Source of the DNA: an uncultured Thermoguttaceae bacterium
GTDB taxonomy: Bacteria > Planctomycetota > Planctomycetia > Pirellulales > Thermoguttaceae
DNA length: 63,611 nt
Assembly: GCA_938042245.1 (NCBI GenBank)
Contig: CALIRO010000036.1
Span: 1 to 63,611, forward strand
Direction of reading: 5' to 3'
Position numbers and translations under genes: made by a program. This document shows, one piece after another, positions 25,600 to 35,019 of this stretch (the stretch's first letter is position 1; each line of letters begins with the position of its first letter). Under the pieces are notes generated by a model, which saw only the letters and a list, made by a program, of their open reading frames with translations, made no database searches and was not told where the DNA came from.

Positions 25600-27702
25600 C
25601 TAGTCCGGCATCTCTAGATAGGGATCCAGGCCGAGGCGATGCTGCATCTGCGCCCGCCGGCGGTGTTGCCAAAGCAGGAGTTTTCGCATCCGGTAATGGT
25701 GCCGTTCCACTCGACGTTGCGCCTTCCGAAAGAGGCGCAGCGTTCTTCCGGTGAGGCCGGGATGGTGCTGGCCCCAGTGGGCCCATTGGCGAGCCTTTTC
25801 TTTGCCCAGCCCCAGTTCCAACAGCTCATCGTCTAGGGCCACAAATTGCCGGAAGGAGCCAGGATCCCCTTGCCGCCCTGCCCGGCCTGCCAATTGACGG
25901 TCGATCCGGGCCGACTCATGCATCTCCGTGCCAATCACATGCAATCCGCCTCGCTCAGCTACGCCAGGACCCAATCGGATGTCGGTACCTCGACCTGCCA
26001 TATTGGTGGCTACAGTAACCCGGCCTGCCTGCCCTGCTTGAGCTATGATCTGGGCCTCCTGTTGCTCGTGCAAGGCATGCAGCACCTGATGCGGAATGCC
26101 CGCCGCCGTCAAAAGCCGCGACAGATGCTCGGATTTGTCGATCGAGCGAGTACCGATTAAGACCGCTCGGCCCTGTTGCCAAAGCTGCCGGACCTCTTCC
26201 ACTACCGCCGCCCATTTGGCCTCCGAGGTGCCGAAAACCTTCGCCGGCCAAGTCTGTCGAATAATCGGCCGGTTAGGCGGAATGACCACCACTGCACATC
26301 CATAAATCCGCCGAAATTCCCAGGCCGTCTCCCGGGCGGTGCCTGTCATTCCCGCCAAATGGGGATACCGAAGGAAATAATCTTGGACGGTAATCTGAGC
26401 GGCTTGGCCAGTTGCTGGCCGGACCGCCAACCCCTCCTTGGCCTCTACGGCCTGATGCAGCCCCTGTTGCCAACGCCGGCCTTCCGCGAGCCGGCCGGTA
26501 AATTCGTCCACCAATACCACTTCCCCATTCCGTACCACAAAATGCTGATCCCGCCGCAGATGCTGCTGGACATAAATAGCCCGTTCGACGAACTGGTAGA
26601 TTTTCGGTAGGCTTAGCCCGCCCAGGAGAGCTGGTTTATCTAGTCGGCGAAGCTTGGCCCGCCCCACTTCGGTAAGCTGGATCCATCGGCTCCTGGGGTC
26701 CTCCTGATAGTCGATACCCGGCCGGAACTGACCGGCCACCTGGGCGCTCCAATGGAAACAGGCCAATTCGGCAGGATCGGTACCTGCTTCGGCCCCACTG
26801 GCCAGAATCAACGGCATCCGGGCCTCGTCAATCAGGACCGAATCGGCCTCGTCGATCAGGGCGAAAAACGGCGGCCGTTGTATGGGACCCCACCCACCGG
26901 ATTCCTTGACATGTCCCGGCTCCCAACCTCCACCCCCGAAGTCTGAGGAGCTAATTTCTATGTTAAACATTTGTCCATATATCCGATCCCGTAAAAAATC
27001 AAACCCAAATTCCCGAGCCGTACCGTACGTAATGTCGCACGCATACGCCTGCCGTCTTTCCGCAGCCGACATCCCAGCTTGAATCACTCCTACCGAAAGC
27101 CCCAACATCTGATAGATCGGCCCCATCCACTGGGCGTCCCGACGGGCCAGATAATCGTTCCCCGTGGCCAAATGAGCCCCTCGGCCCGAAAGACCATACA
27201 AATACAATGGAAGAGTGGCCACCAGGGTTTTGCCCTCGCCGGTTGCCATCTCCACGATCGTGCGATGGCACAAGGCAATGCCCCCCAGAATCTGCACATC
27301 ATAATGACGCATACCTAGCCTGCGCCGCGCCGCCTCCCGCACCAAAGCAAACGCTTCCGGCATTAAGGCCCATAGGGACTGGCCGCTCCGCGCCCGATAC
27401 CGAAGCCCAAGACTGACCCGCCGCAATTGCTCATCCCCCATCGGCCGAAACCGCTCCTCCCACAAAGCAATAGGCCCAAGCAACCGCCGCCACCAGGCCA
27501 ACCGGATCCAACTCGGCACTACCCCCCATCGCGCCAGCTTATCCAAGAACGTATCTAGCTTGTCTGAAATGAAAAAAAGTTCTCCCGCCATGGCCGCCAA
27601 TGCAAAAATCCCCACCTCTTGCCGCTCCTTCTGGCCAGATTGCGCTGGAGTCGATGGAAACGAACTCTGTCTAAACCAAGCTGCACCTCCAAGCCAACCC
27701 AC
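25600..27702 (-). CDS. SecA2-like preprotein translocase ATPase
   Basis: The product has 700 residues. Walker A is MATGEGKT (152-159), Walker B is ALIDEADSVL (about 281-290), and LAGMTGTARE, VATNMAGRGTDIRL and HESARIDRQLAGRAGRQGDP follow. These are the SecA helicase-like motor motifs, with the preprotein cross-linking domain between the two halves. The chain ends at LGLDPYLEMPD soon after the second motor domain and part of the helical scaffold. It thus lacks the full helical wing and the C-terminal zinc-binding tail of the housekeeping SecA (about 900 residues). It is probably an accessory SecA. The start is uncertain: a GTG at 27702 is used, and an ATG at 27591 is in frame. No partner exporter is adjacent. 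Confidence 0.88.
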   Translation of the reverse strand: MGWLGGAAWFRQSSFPSTPAQSGQKERQEVGIFALAAMAGELFFISDKLDTFLDKLARWGVVPSWIRLAWWRRLLGPIALWEERFRPMGDEQLRRVSLGLRYRARSGQSLWALMPEAFALVREAARRRLGMRHYDVQILGGIALCHRTIVEMATGEGKTLVATLPLYLYGLSGRGAHLATGNDYLARRDAQWMGPIYQMLGLSVGVIQAGMSAAERRQAYACDITYGTAREFGFDFLRDRIYGQMFNIEISSSDFGGGGWEPGHVKESGGWGPIQRPPFFALIDEADSVLIDEARMPLILASGAEAGTDPAELACFHWSAQVAGQFRPGIDYQEDPRSRWIQLTEVGRAKLRRLDKPALLGGLSLPKIYQFVERAIYVQQHLRRDQHFVVRNGEVVLVDEFTGRLAEGRRWQQGLHQAVEAKEGLAVRPATGQAAQITVQDYFLRYPHLAGMTGTARETAWEFRRIYGCAVVVIPPNRPIIRQTWPAKVFGTSEAKWAAVVEEVRQLWQQGRAVLIGTRSIDKSEHLSRLLTAAGIPHQVLHALHEQQEAQIIAQAGQAGRVTVATNMAGRGTDIRLGPGVAERGGLHVIGTEMHESARIDRQLAGRAGRQGDPGSFRQFVALDDELLELGLGKEKARQWAHWGQHHPGLTGRTLRLFRKAQRRVERHHYRMRKLLLWQHRRRAQMQHRLGLDPYLEMPD

Positions 27703-27794
27703 TTCCCTCTAACAGACGCTCTTACCGACCCATCCCCTTCTCACAGAGCCTGTTCCAAAGCGCTGAGCGTCCCAGGCAAAGGGTTACTAAACAA

Positions 27795-27828
27795 CCGGCC
27801 AGGCCCCTGTCCCCAGAGGCCTGGCCGG
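27795..27828 (-). terminator. strong hairpin after the CARDB-type gene
   Basis: CCGGCCAGGCC (27795-27805) pairs perfectly with GGCCTGGCCGG (27818-27828) over eleven pairs with a twelve-base loop. It begins 26 bases after the stop of the minus-strand gene at 27854. The minus-strand sequence after it (TTGTTTAGTAA) is only moderately T-rich. Confidence 0.6.
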
Positions 27829-27853
27829 CACGAAGGAGGGCTGTTGGCTAGAC

Positions 27854-30229
27854 CTATTCATAAACCCGCGTGCTCTCTTCTTTGAGCACCGGCAATTCCA
27901 TTTCGTCGGCCACCAGTTGCACGCGCATCCGGAGGTCTCCGGGCTGGAGACACTGGACCCGGATGCGGAACGTGGCTTCGGCTTTTGGCGCAAGCTGCCC
28001 CAGAGGCTCAAATCGCACTCGCCCCTCTTGGACGACGTGCCGGGCAGGACCTTCGGCGGCTACCACCCGCATTTGCGGCGTAAGGATCGCCTCCAGTTGC
28101 ACATTCCGGGCTGCCTTCGACCCCTGATTGAACACACGTATCTCATACGTCGTTTCCCCTTCTTTTTCCACCGGATCTACCGTATCGGAGACCTGAAAGT
28201 TCAAGGCCACAATCCCTTCCACTTCCACCGGATGTTCCTTCTCAATTGTGGACGTCCGTTCCGCACTGCAACTAATCCGCAGCACCTTGGGACCAAGTTC
28301 CTCCGGCAAAACCACCAGTTTGACTGTGCCGGTTGTTTGTACCGGCAACTCCGCCAAACGCCACGACACGGTCCGACTGCTCTGCTCGTAATAGCCGTGA
28401 TGGTCTGCTGAAACAAAGTTCATCCCAGGCGGGAGTTCTGCCAAAAGAACGAGCCCCTTGGCTGGTGCCGAGCCAACGTTGCTAATCGAGATCTGAAAAA
28501 CAGCTTCCCGCTCCAGATAGCGGCGCCCTGCTCCTGCCACGGCAAGCTCCAACTGCGGCGCCAGGACTTGCAGTTTTTGCCGACTCTCCATCCGAAGGTT
28601 CCCCTCCGCCCGCCCAATAATCACATGATCATATACTCCGGGCCGAGCTGCTGTCAGAATCAGCTCCAAATTCCGGCTTTCCCGAGGCCGAAGTGTGCCC
28701 ACGTCATACTCCAACTCTCGGCCTGCCGGGTGCTGAAAGCCTTCCGGCACATGGGCCTCTAAGACAACCCCCTCGGCGACCCCAGTGCCTGGATTCGACA
28801 CGGTAATACTCAGGGTAGCCGAATCCCCAATGACCACCTGCTGGGGATGGGAGACTTTAATATCCAGCAGAGGCCGGGTAGCCAAGCTTCGGGCGGAGGC
28901 TTCCGCCGCATACCGCACCCGAGCCACACTGCCGATCTCGCCTTCAGTCGTCGGCACCACTTCCATTTCCACAGTAATTTCCTGCCCTGGCGCCATGGTG
29001 CCTAATTTCCAGACCAATTCACCGCCCACCCCCCGCTGCGCGGCTGGCTGGGTGCGCACAAGACGAGTCCCCCGAGGAATCTGATCCCACAGTTCTACAT
29101 CCGCTGCCGCCACCGACCCTGTGTTGACGACCTTAATCTGAAACTTCGCAGGCCGACCTACCTGGACCTCCTGCGGCGCCAGTTTATGAATAGTAATCTG
29201 AGCGGTTTGAGGCCCTTCGAGCTGTTTACTGCCCGGCTGGCCAGTACCCTCTTCCCCGGCCGTGGCCGAAGCGGCCCCAGGGCTGCCTAACCCCCTGCCC
29301 GGAGCCTGGCCCGACTGGACTGCCGTGGGCAAAGGCCGGGCTCCAGGAGCCACCAATACCCCAGGGGCATTCTCCGGCACCGTCGGTAACGCTGCTGCCC
29401 CGCTGCTGCCACTACCCTGAGCTGCCTGCGACAGCCCCAATTCCTCCGCCAGCCTTCCATGGCCTGCACCATGCGGTTCTACGCTCCGAGGAACAGACTT
29501 TGTCCCTCCCGACACCTCCGAAGGAACCGGCACACTGCTAGGGGGGAGGAATGAGGGATTCTGAGCCTCTCCAACGCCCGAGGGGGGGACAGTGGCTACT
29601 GGGAGGCCGAAACTGGCCGGTCCCGAATTTTCTTTCCCCCCTGGACTAGGTCCTCGGCTTGGGCCATCGCCAAATGGGTCCAACATGGGCGGTAGTGCCG
29701 GGCTCTGGGAGGCGCCCCCGCCCCCAGCTGCAGAAATGCCCCCCGAAGTCGGCCCCAACGAGCTTCCCCCCCCACCTGCAGAAGATACACCCCCAGCATT
29801 CCTGCCCGTACTCCCTGATCCCTCCGGATGGAGCCCGCCTGGCTGCCCAGAAGCAGAAGAACCGGAGTTCGGACCTCCCGATACCGCAAATACCGTGGGC
29901 CGAAGAGGGTTCGGACGAAGAAAAAGCCCATCCGATCCTCCGGAGGGGGGGAAGCTGGCCTTAGGTCTAGCGTCTGGGATGGGTTGGATCGGCCGCGAAG
30001 AGTCCGGGGGGGTAAAAATATTCGGAGCCGCCTTCCCAACAGAAGAACCTGCCGATTGCCCTGGCCTCTTGGCCTCAGCCTCTGGATGAAACATCCCCTC
30101 CGAAGAACCCTTCGGAGAAGTTTGCTCCTGCCCTGGGTCTGTGTCGGAGCGTTGGGCTTGGGCAATGGCTATCGCTCCAAGCAGTCCTAAGCAACCCACA
30201 ACCACCACGCACATCATCACCCGTTTCAT
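27854..30229 (-). CDS. secreted CARDB/DUF11-repeat protein
   Basis: The product has 791 residues. The signal peptide MKRVMMCVVVVGCLGLLGAI ends near AQAQ. Residues about 30-345 are a low-complexity Pro/Gly/Ser linker. Residues about 345-790 form four immunoglobulin-like repeats of the CARDB/DUF11 type. Each has a variant of VGRPAKFQIKVVNTGSVAAA or VIGDSATLSITVSNPGTG, followed by IPRGTRLV- or VPEGFQHP-like turns. Such repeats build cell-surface or periplasmic stalks; no enzyme domain is present. A GGGAGA site precedes the ATG. Similar long linkers occur in the secretin-like gene of this window. A strong hairpin follows the gene. Confidence 0.85.
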   Translation of the reverse strand: MKRVMMCVVVVGCLGLLGAIAIAQAQRSDTDPGQEQTSPKGSSEGMFHPEAEAKRPGQSAGSSVGKAAPNIFTPPDSSRPIQPIPDARPKASFPPSGGSDGLFLRPNPLRPTVFAVSGGPNSGSSASGQPGGLHPEGSGSTGRNAGGVSSAGGGGSSLGPTSGGISAAGGGGASQSPALPPMLDPFGDGPSRGPSPGGKENSGPASFGLPVATVPPSGVGEAQNPSFLPPSSVPVPSEVSGGTKSVPRSVEPHGAGHGRLAEELGLSQAAQGSGSSGAAALPTVPENAPGVLVAPGARPLPTAVQSGQAPGRGLGSPGAASATAGEEGTGQPGSKQLEGPQTAQITIHKLAPQEVQVGRPAKFQIKVVNTGSVAAADVELWDQIPRGTRLVRTQPAAQRGVGGELVWKLGTMAPGQEITVEMEVVPTTEGEIGSVARVRYAAEASARSLATRPLLDIKVSHPQQVVIGDSATLSITVSNPGTGVAEGVVLEAHVPEGFQHPAGRELEYDVGTLRPRESRNLELILTAARPGVYDHVIIGRAEGNLRMESRQKLQVLAPQLELAVAGAGRRYLEREAVFQISISNVGSAPAKGLVLLAELPPGMNFVSADHHGYYEQSSRTVSWRLAELPVQTTGTVKLVVLPEELGPKVLRISCSAERTSTIEKEHPVEVEGIVALNFQVSDTVDPVEKEGETTYEIRVFNQGSKAARNVQLEAILTPQMRVVAAEGPARHVVQEGRVRFEPLGQLAPKAEATFRIRVQCLQPGDLRMRVQLVADEMELPVLKEESTRVYE

Positions 30230-30344
30230 TTTTCTCCCATCCTCATCCGCCAGGAGGCCTTTTCCTACTACTCACCCCCTCTTGCATTTGTGTGGGCGAA
30301 GGCCTTGGGCAGAAATCTGACACTGCAGCCAAAGGGTTTACCAC

Positions 30345-30430
30345 CGCATTCCTGCGAAACCAGGAATCCAGTTTTTTCGAGGGATTTTTGCTCGCTGGAT
30401 TCCCGCTTACGCAGAGATGACACTCGGGCG
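30345..30430. repeat. dispersed hairpin repeat, copy B
   Basis: CTGCGAAACCAGGAATCCAG on the left and CTGGATTCCCGCTTACGC on the right frame about 30 bases. The outer segments are complementary around GGAATCCAG and CTGGATTCC. It is the best-conserved copy of the family in the window. Confidence 0.65.
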
Positions 30431-30899
30431 CGTTGTCCTAAAAAACGGAATTTCCTTTGCTCGGCTGAAAAGGTACAACCCTTTCTCAAGGCCACGTTTG
30501 GGACTAAAGATTCGGGGGCTCAGACAGCCAAGGAAAAACCTTCTCCCTTCGGAAGGCCCACTCCCGCATGGCCCCCTAACTACCAAAACCCGGCCGATAC
30601 GAAAAGATCATTTCGAACAAAGAAGCAGAAACCCGAAGAGCAATGTTTTAAAATAGACAATATGAGCAAAAGGGAGCAATCAGAAAACATAAAGAAAATA
30701 GGTTGTTTAAATAGAATAGAAAATCCAGAAAATATTACTCTCCCTTCGCTCCGAACACCGAAACGCCTTATCCGTTCCACACTCCCCCTCTAAGCGATGA
30801 AACACCCAAGCAATCCCCCTTGCAGGGGTAACCAGATTCAGGGATGACGGTTAAGGCGAATAAGCCTAATGAAAAATCGGAAACATTTCAGCCCTCTAG

Positions 30900-30995
30900 C
30901 TTACCAAGGCATTCCTGGGCACAGGAAGCCAACTTTTTTCTAATAGTTTGCTTTTTCTGGCTTCCCGCTTGCGCGGGAATGAGACTTGGGGCGCC
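30900..30995. repeat. dispersed hairpin repeat, copy C
   Basis: CATTCCTGGGCACAGGAAGCC on the left is followed by CTGGCTTCCCGCTTGCGCGG on the right. TTCCCGC (30962-30968) and GCGGGAA (30973-30979) form a seven-pair hairpin with a TTGC loop. The arms GGAAGCC and GGCTTCC are mutually complementary and differ together from copy B, which keeps the pairing. Confidence 0.65.
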
Positions 30996-31371
30996 GTCTA
31001 ACAAAGAGCAAGCTCCTTTACTCGGCTGAAATGTTAGTTCATTTCTACCAGGCTTCCAGGAGCGTTCTCTATCTTTCCCCCGCGTCTGAAGACGTAGAGA
31101 ATCCACCATTGTTCTAACCCTGGAGGGGGAGCTGTTTTTGTCAAAATCCGGGGCTTCCTTGTTGTCTGGTGGGGGCTATTAGATTACACTAAAAAGCTAT
31201 ACCGGATGGGGTCCGTGTAAAATAGATAAAATGGGTATTTTGAGAAAACTTCTCCAAAACTCAGAGCTGGGCACGTAAGCAAAAAAAATTCCGCACGCTT
31301 GGTGCTGGGCACAGAACTGCTGGGATTTGGTCCTTTTGAGGCAGGTTATTTTTTTTCGCTTGGAACGGGTT

Positions 31372-32178
31372 ATGTATGTATTAGAAGCCAAGGGGCTCAA
31401 AAAGGTCTATGGGGAAGCGGAGGCCCGGGTGGAAGCGCTGCGGGGGGTGGATTTACAGGTGATGGCCGGGGAGATGGTCGTCATTATGGGACCGTCGGGG
31501 TCTGGCAAGAGCACCCTATTGGCTCTTTTGGGGGGGGTGGATGTTCCTACAGAAGGCAGTGTTTGGCTGGAAGGCGTGGATTTAGCCACTCTTTCGGATG
31601 ATCAGCGCACCCTGCTGCGGCGTCGGCGGATTGGGTTTGTGTTTCAATCGTTCAACCTGCTGCCGATCCTGACAGCCGTGGAAAATGTGGCTTTACCGTT
31701 GGAATTGGATGGGTTGAATTCTGCTGAGGCCCGCCGGCGAGCCACCGAGATGTTGAAACTGGTTGGCCTGGAGGATCGGCATCATCATGTGCCCAGCCAT
31801 CTGTCAGGCGGCGAGCAGCAACGGGTGGCCGTGGCCCGGGCGTTGGTGATTCAGCCAGCTCTGCTGCTGGCCGACGAACCAACCGGCAACCTCGATAGCC
31901 AGAGCGGCCAGAAGCTAACCGCCCTGCTCCGCCGATTGGTCGATGAACATCATCAAACGATTGTTCTGGTTACCCATGATCCGGAAGTGGCCTCTCATGC
32001 GGATCGGATTATTCATATTCGGGATGGCCGGATTGAGCGAGAGGAACGGTTACGGCCCGTTCGGTCTGTGTTGCCATCGAAGCTGTCGGTAGCGGAGTCG
32101 GCGGGCGAGGGGATCCGGTTGTCTCGGCCAGTTCCGGTCGAACCCCTCGGCCGAATACCTCCTCGCCATCCCTCCTAA
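31372..32178 (+). CDS. ABC transporter ATP-binding protein (MacB/LolD type)
   Basis: The product has 268 residues. Walker A is MGPSGSGKST (about 38-47), the Q-loop lies in FVFQSFNLLPILTAVENV, the signature is LSGGEQQRVAVARAL and Walker B is LLLADEPTGNLDSQSG, followed by the VTHDP H-loop. This is the MacB/LolD/FtsE type that works with FtsX-like permeases. The ATG at 31372 begins MYVLEAKGLKKVYG, which fits the family start; the frame extends back to 31327 without reason to use it. The C-terminal 40 residues after the ATPase domain are a basic, proline-rich extension. The permease gene follows after about 40 bases, so the two form an operon. The pair probably exports a lipoprotein, peptide or small molecule. 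Confidence 0.93.
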   Translation: MYVLEAKGLKKVYGEAEARVEALRGVDLQVMAGEMVVIMGPSGSGKSTLLALLGGVDVPTEGSVWLEGVDLATLSDDQRTLLRRRRIGFVFQSFNLLPILTAVENVALPLELDGLNSAEARRRATEMLKLVGLEDRHHHVPSHLSGGEQQRVAVARALVIQPALLLADEPTGNLDSQSGQKLTALLRRLVDEHHQTIVLVTHDPEVASHADRIIHIRDGRIEREERLRPVRSVLPSKLSVAESAGEGIRLSRPVPVEPLGRIPPRHPS

Positions 32179-32218
32179 GTTCGGATGGTTCCTTCTGCTC
32201 TGGATAGGCGGTTTGTGC

Positions 32219-34732
32219 ATGGTGCTTTGGAAGTTTACGGTTCGGGGGATGTGGAGTCGGCCAGGACGGACCAGTTTGACCTTTTTGAGTCTTACCATTG
32301 GCGTGGCCATTGTGGTGGCCGTTAGTATAGCCCGGCAAACCACCCGTGCCGCTTATCAACAAATGTTTGCTACCCTCTCGGGCGGCGCTGCGCTGGAAGT
32401 GGTGGCCGAGGGTGGGGGAACCTTCGAGGCGAGCCTTTTGGAACAGATGGAGCGGACAGCCGGGGTGCAGGCGGCCGTTCCCGTCTTGCAGCAGTTTACC
32501 GTGATTCGCTTTGCCGACAAGCGGGTATCGCTTTTGGTCCTGGGCGTGGATCCGGAGCGGGATCAGGCCATCCGATCCTATCAATTTGTTCAAGGTTCCT
32601 TCTGGGGTCCCGAAGGCGGCCTGATTCTAGACGACGAGTTGGGGCGAAGTCTCGGCCTTTCCGTAGGCCAACAGGTACGAATGACCACTGGCCGAGCTGG
32701 TTTGTATCACATCCAGGTCGTTGGGATGATCGTCAAGGGGCGTCATCCGATTAGTCTCGGCTATATGCCGTTGGAGGAGCTGCAGAGGGTATTTGGCCTG
32801 CTGGGGCAGATTAGTAGTATTCAAATTGTATTGCAACCGGGCGTGGATCGGGAGGCTGTTCAGCAGGCTATTGCCCACCGGCTGCCTACCGGCCTATCGG
32901 TCCGGCCGCCGGCTACCGAAAGTGCGGTAGCGCGAGAAACCATGGAAGCTACCGAGCAGGGGCTTCGGCTTGCGAGCAGTTTTTCCTTTCTTTTGGCCGC
33001 CTTTATTATACTGAATACTTTTTTAATGAATGTCGGCGAACGGCGTCGGCAATTAGCGGTGCTTCGGGCCATCGGTGCCACCCGCTGGCAGATTGCCCGA
33101 ATGATCCTGCGGGAAAGCCTTCTACTGGCTCTGTTGGGCATTGCTTTAGGGGTCTTGGTGGGCGTTGGGGGTGCGCGGCTGCTGCTGGCTGCCTTGAGCC
33201 AAATCATGATGGTTAGTTTTCCCCCCGTGGGAGTGCCGATGCAGAGCATGGGTTTGGCCACTCTATTGGGATTGGGCATGGCGCTGGCGGGCGCGGCGGT
33301 GCCCGCTTATCGGGCCAGTCAGCTTACCCCTCTGGAAGGCATGAGCGCCGTAGTCCGCGGCGACATCGAAGCCGGCAGCGATCATTCGGTCCTGGTCGGC
33401 GCCGGGTTGACCCTTTTGAGCATTCTGGGACTGGCTGGGGCCATCCGGGGATGGATTCCGGTGGATTTTGCTATCTGGCTTGCGATGTCTCTTTTGGTGG
33501 GTGTGGTGCTTCTGACCCCGTTGGGACTGGGACTATTTTCGTGGATAGCAGTCCAATTGTTCCGTCCCTGGCTCCGGGGGGAAACGCAACTGGCCTATCG
33601 GCAACTGCTGCGCCATCGGTCCCGATCCACGCTGACGGTGGGTGTGCTGTTTGTGGCTGCCGCCACCGGTCTGGGCATGTCCAGCACGATCCTAGATCAC
33701 ATTGAAGACCTTCGGCAGTGGTCCCGCACCGTCATTGCCGGCGACTTTTTCATCCGGGCCGCCATGCCCGATATGTCCACCGGACTGTCGGCCGCCATCC
33801 CGGAGGAGCTGGGCGAGCAGTTTCGCCAAATCCCAGGAGTTCGGGGCGTGGGCACGGCCCGGTTTGTGCGTGCTCGGGCCGCCGGTCTGCCAGTGATCAT
33901 CGTCGCTAGAGATTTTAACCTCAAGGCTCCCCTGTACTTGGACTTGGTCGCTGGCAATCCCCAGGAGGTTTGTCAACGGGTCCTCGACGGCGAGGTGGTC
34001 ATTGGGACCGTTTTGGCCGAGCGGACAGGCCTCCGCCAAGCCGACTGGATCGAAATCGAAACCCGCCAAGGCCCTCGAAAGTTTCGCATCGCCGCTTTGG
34101 CCAACGAATATTTGGTGGGCGGCTTGGCCATCTATATGGACCGACGGATCGCCTCCCAATGGTTAGAGGTCCGGGGGGTCGACGCCTATGTGATCCTTTT
34201 GGATCCGGATCGTCGGGAACAGCTCCACGAGCAAGTCCGCCAACATCTGGAGCCGATCTGCCAACAGTACGGCCTGCTGCTGGAATCGGCCGCCGAACTG
34301 AATCAGATCATCGACAACATGTCCAACGGCGTCAACGCCTGCCTGTGGGGGATCTTGATTCTGGGCTTTGTGGTGGCCGCCTTTGGCACGGTGAACACCT
34401 TGACCATGAACGTGCTGGAGCAGACTCGGGAGTTTGGCCTGCTGCGCATTGTGGCAATGACCCGGCAGCAACTGCGTAAAACCATCCTCACCCAGGCCGC
34501 CATGATCGCCCTGATGGGCCTTCTGCCCGGAACGGTGGCTGGGGTGGGCGTCTCTTGGCTGATGAACCAGGCCACGGCCCGGGTAACCGGCCATCCGGTG
34601 GAGTTCGGCTTCCATCCGATGCTTTTGCTCGGTTGCCTGGTAGCCGGTTTTTTCATCGTCCTGGCTGCCGGACTGATACCGGCCGAACGCGCCGCCCGAC
34701 TCCAACTTGCCCAAGCCTTGCAATATGAATAA
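32219..34732 (+). CDS. FtsX/MacB-like ABC transporter permease
   Basis: The product has 837 residues from the ATG at 32219 (a TTG at 32213 is in frame). A first transmembrane helix near residues 18-35 is followed by a periplasmic MacB-PCD-like domain (about 40-245), a three-helix FtsX domain (about 255-395), and two helices (about 410-475). A second such unit follows, with a further periplasmic domain (about 510-690) and three C-terminal helices (about 700-830). This duplicated layout is the long permease form that works as one chain with a single type of ATPase. The C-terminal TLTMNVLEQTREFGLLRIVA segment is a coupling-helix motif. It is the partner of the ATPase just upstream. Substrate unknown. 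Confidence 0.92.
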   Translation: MVLWKFTVRGMWSRPGRTSLTFLSLTIGVAIVVAVSIARQTTRAAYQQMFATLSGGAALEVVAEGGGTFEASLLEQMERTAGVQAAVPVLQQFTVIRFADKRVSLLVLGVDPERDQAIRSYQFVQGSFWGPEGGLILDDELGRSLGLSVGQQVRMTTGRAGLYHIQVVGMIVKGRHPISLGYMPLEELQRVFGLLGQISSIQIVLQPGVDREAVQQAIAHRLPTGLSVRPPATESAVARETMEATEQGLRLASSFSFLLAAFIILNTFLMNVGERRRQLAVLRAIGATRWQIARMILRESLLLALLGIALGVLVGVGGARLLLAALSQIMMVSFPPVGVPMQSMGLATLLGLGMALAGAAVPAYRASQLTPLEGMSAVVRGDIEAGSDHSVLVGAGLTLLSILGLAGAIRGWIPVDFAIWLAMSLLVGVVLLTPLGLGLFSWIAVQLFRPWLRGETQLAYRQLLRHRSRSTLTVGVLFVAAATGLGMSSTILDHIEDLRQWSRTVIAGDFFIRAAMPDMSTGLSAAIPEELGEQFRQIPGVRGVGTARFVRARAAGLPVIIVARDFNLKAPLYLDLVAGNPQEVCQRVLDGEVVIGTVLAERTGLRQADWIEIETRQGPRKFRIAALANEYLVGGLAIYMDRRIASQWLEVRGVDAYVILLDPDRREQLHEQVRQHLEPICQQYGLLLESAAELNQIIDNMSNGVNACLWGILILGFVVAAFGTVNTLTMNVLEQTREFGLLRIVAMTRQQLRKTILTQAAMIALMGLLPGTVAGVGVSWLMNQATARVTGHPVEFGFHPMLLLGCLVAGFFIVLAAGLIPAERAARLQLAQALQYE

Positions 34733-35019
34733 ATGAATAATCCCCCCTGCCGTTTTCCTCCATCCGGCCGCTGAAATCCAAAGGAAGTACCCAGACCCCG
34801 TCCTACTCTGCCCACCTAACCCATTTCCCAATCTATCTGGTAGAGGATGGGTCATCTTGTACGCCACTGAAACATAAAGTAAGCTGGCAAGAGGAGTGAT
34901 TGGTAAGGGAGGGGCGCCGGCAGTGACGCCGGGGCTGAGCAGGCCGGGATAACGGTTACAAAATAGGACACACAAAATAGGACACAGTGGTTTCGGAAAA
35001 CTTCCGGAGAAACCTGACG

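Larger units (their letters stand above)
30230..31371. other. long intergenic region with dispersed repeats
   Basis: About 1.1 kb without a supported gene separates divergent transcription units. It contains repeat copies B and C (listed separately) and an AT-rich part at 30640-30760. Short open frames here translate the repeats (for example SCETRNPV and LPACAGM) and are not genes. Confidence 0.5.
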
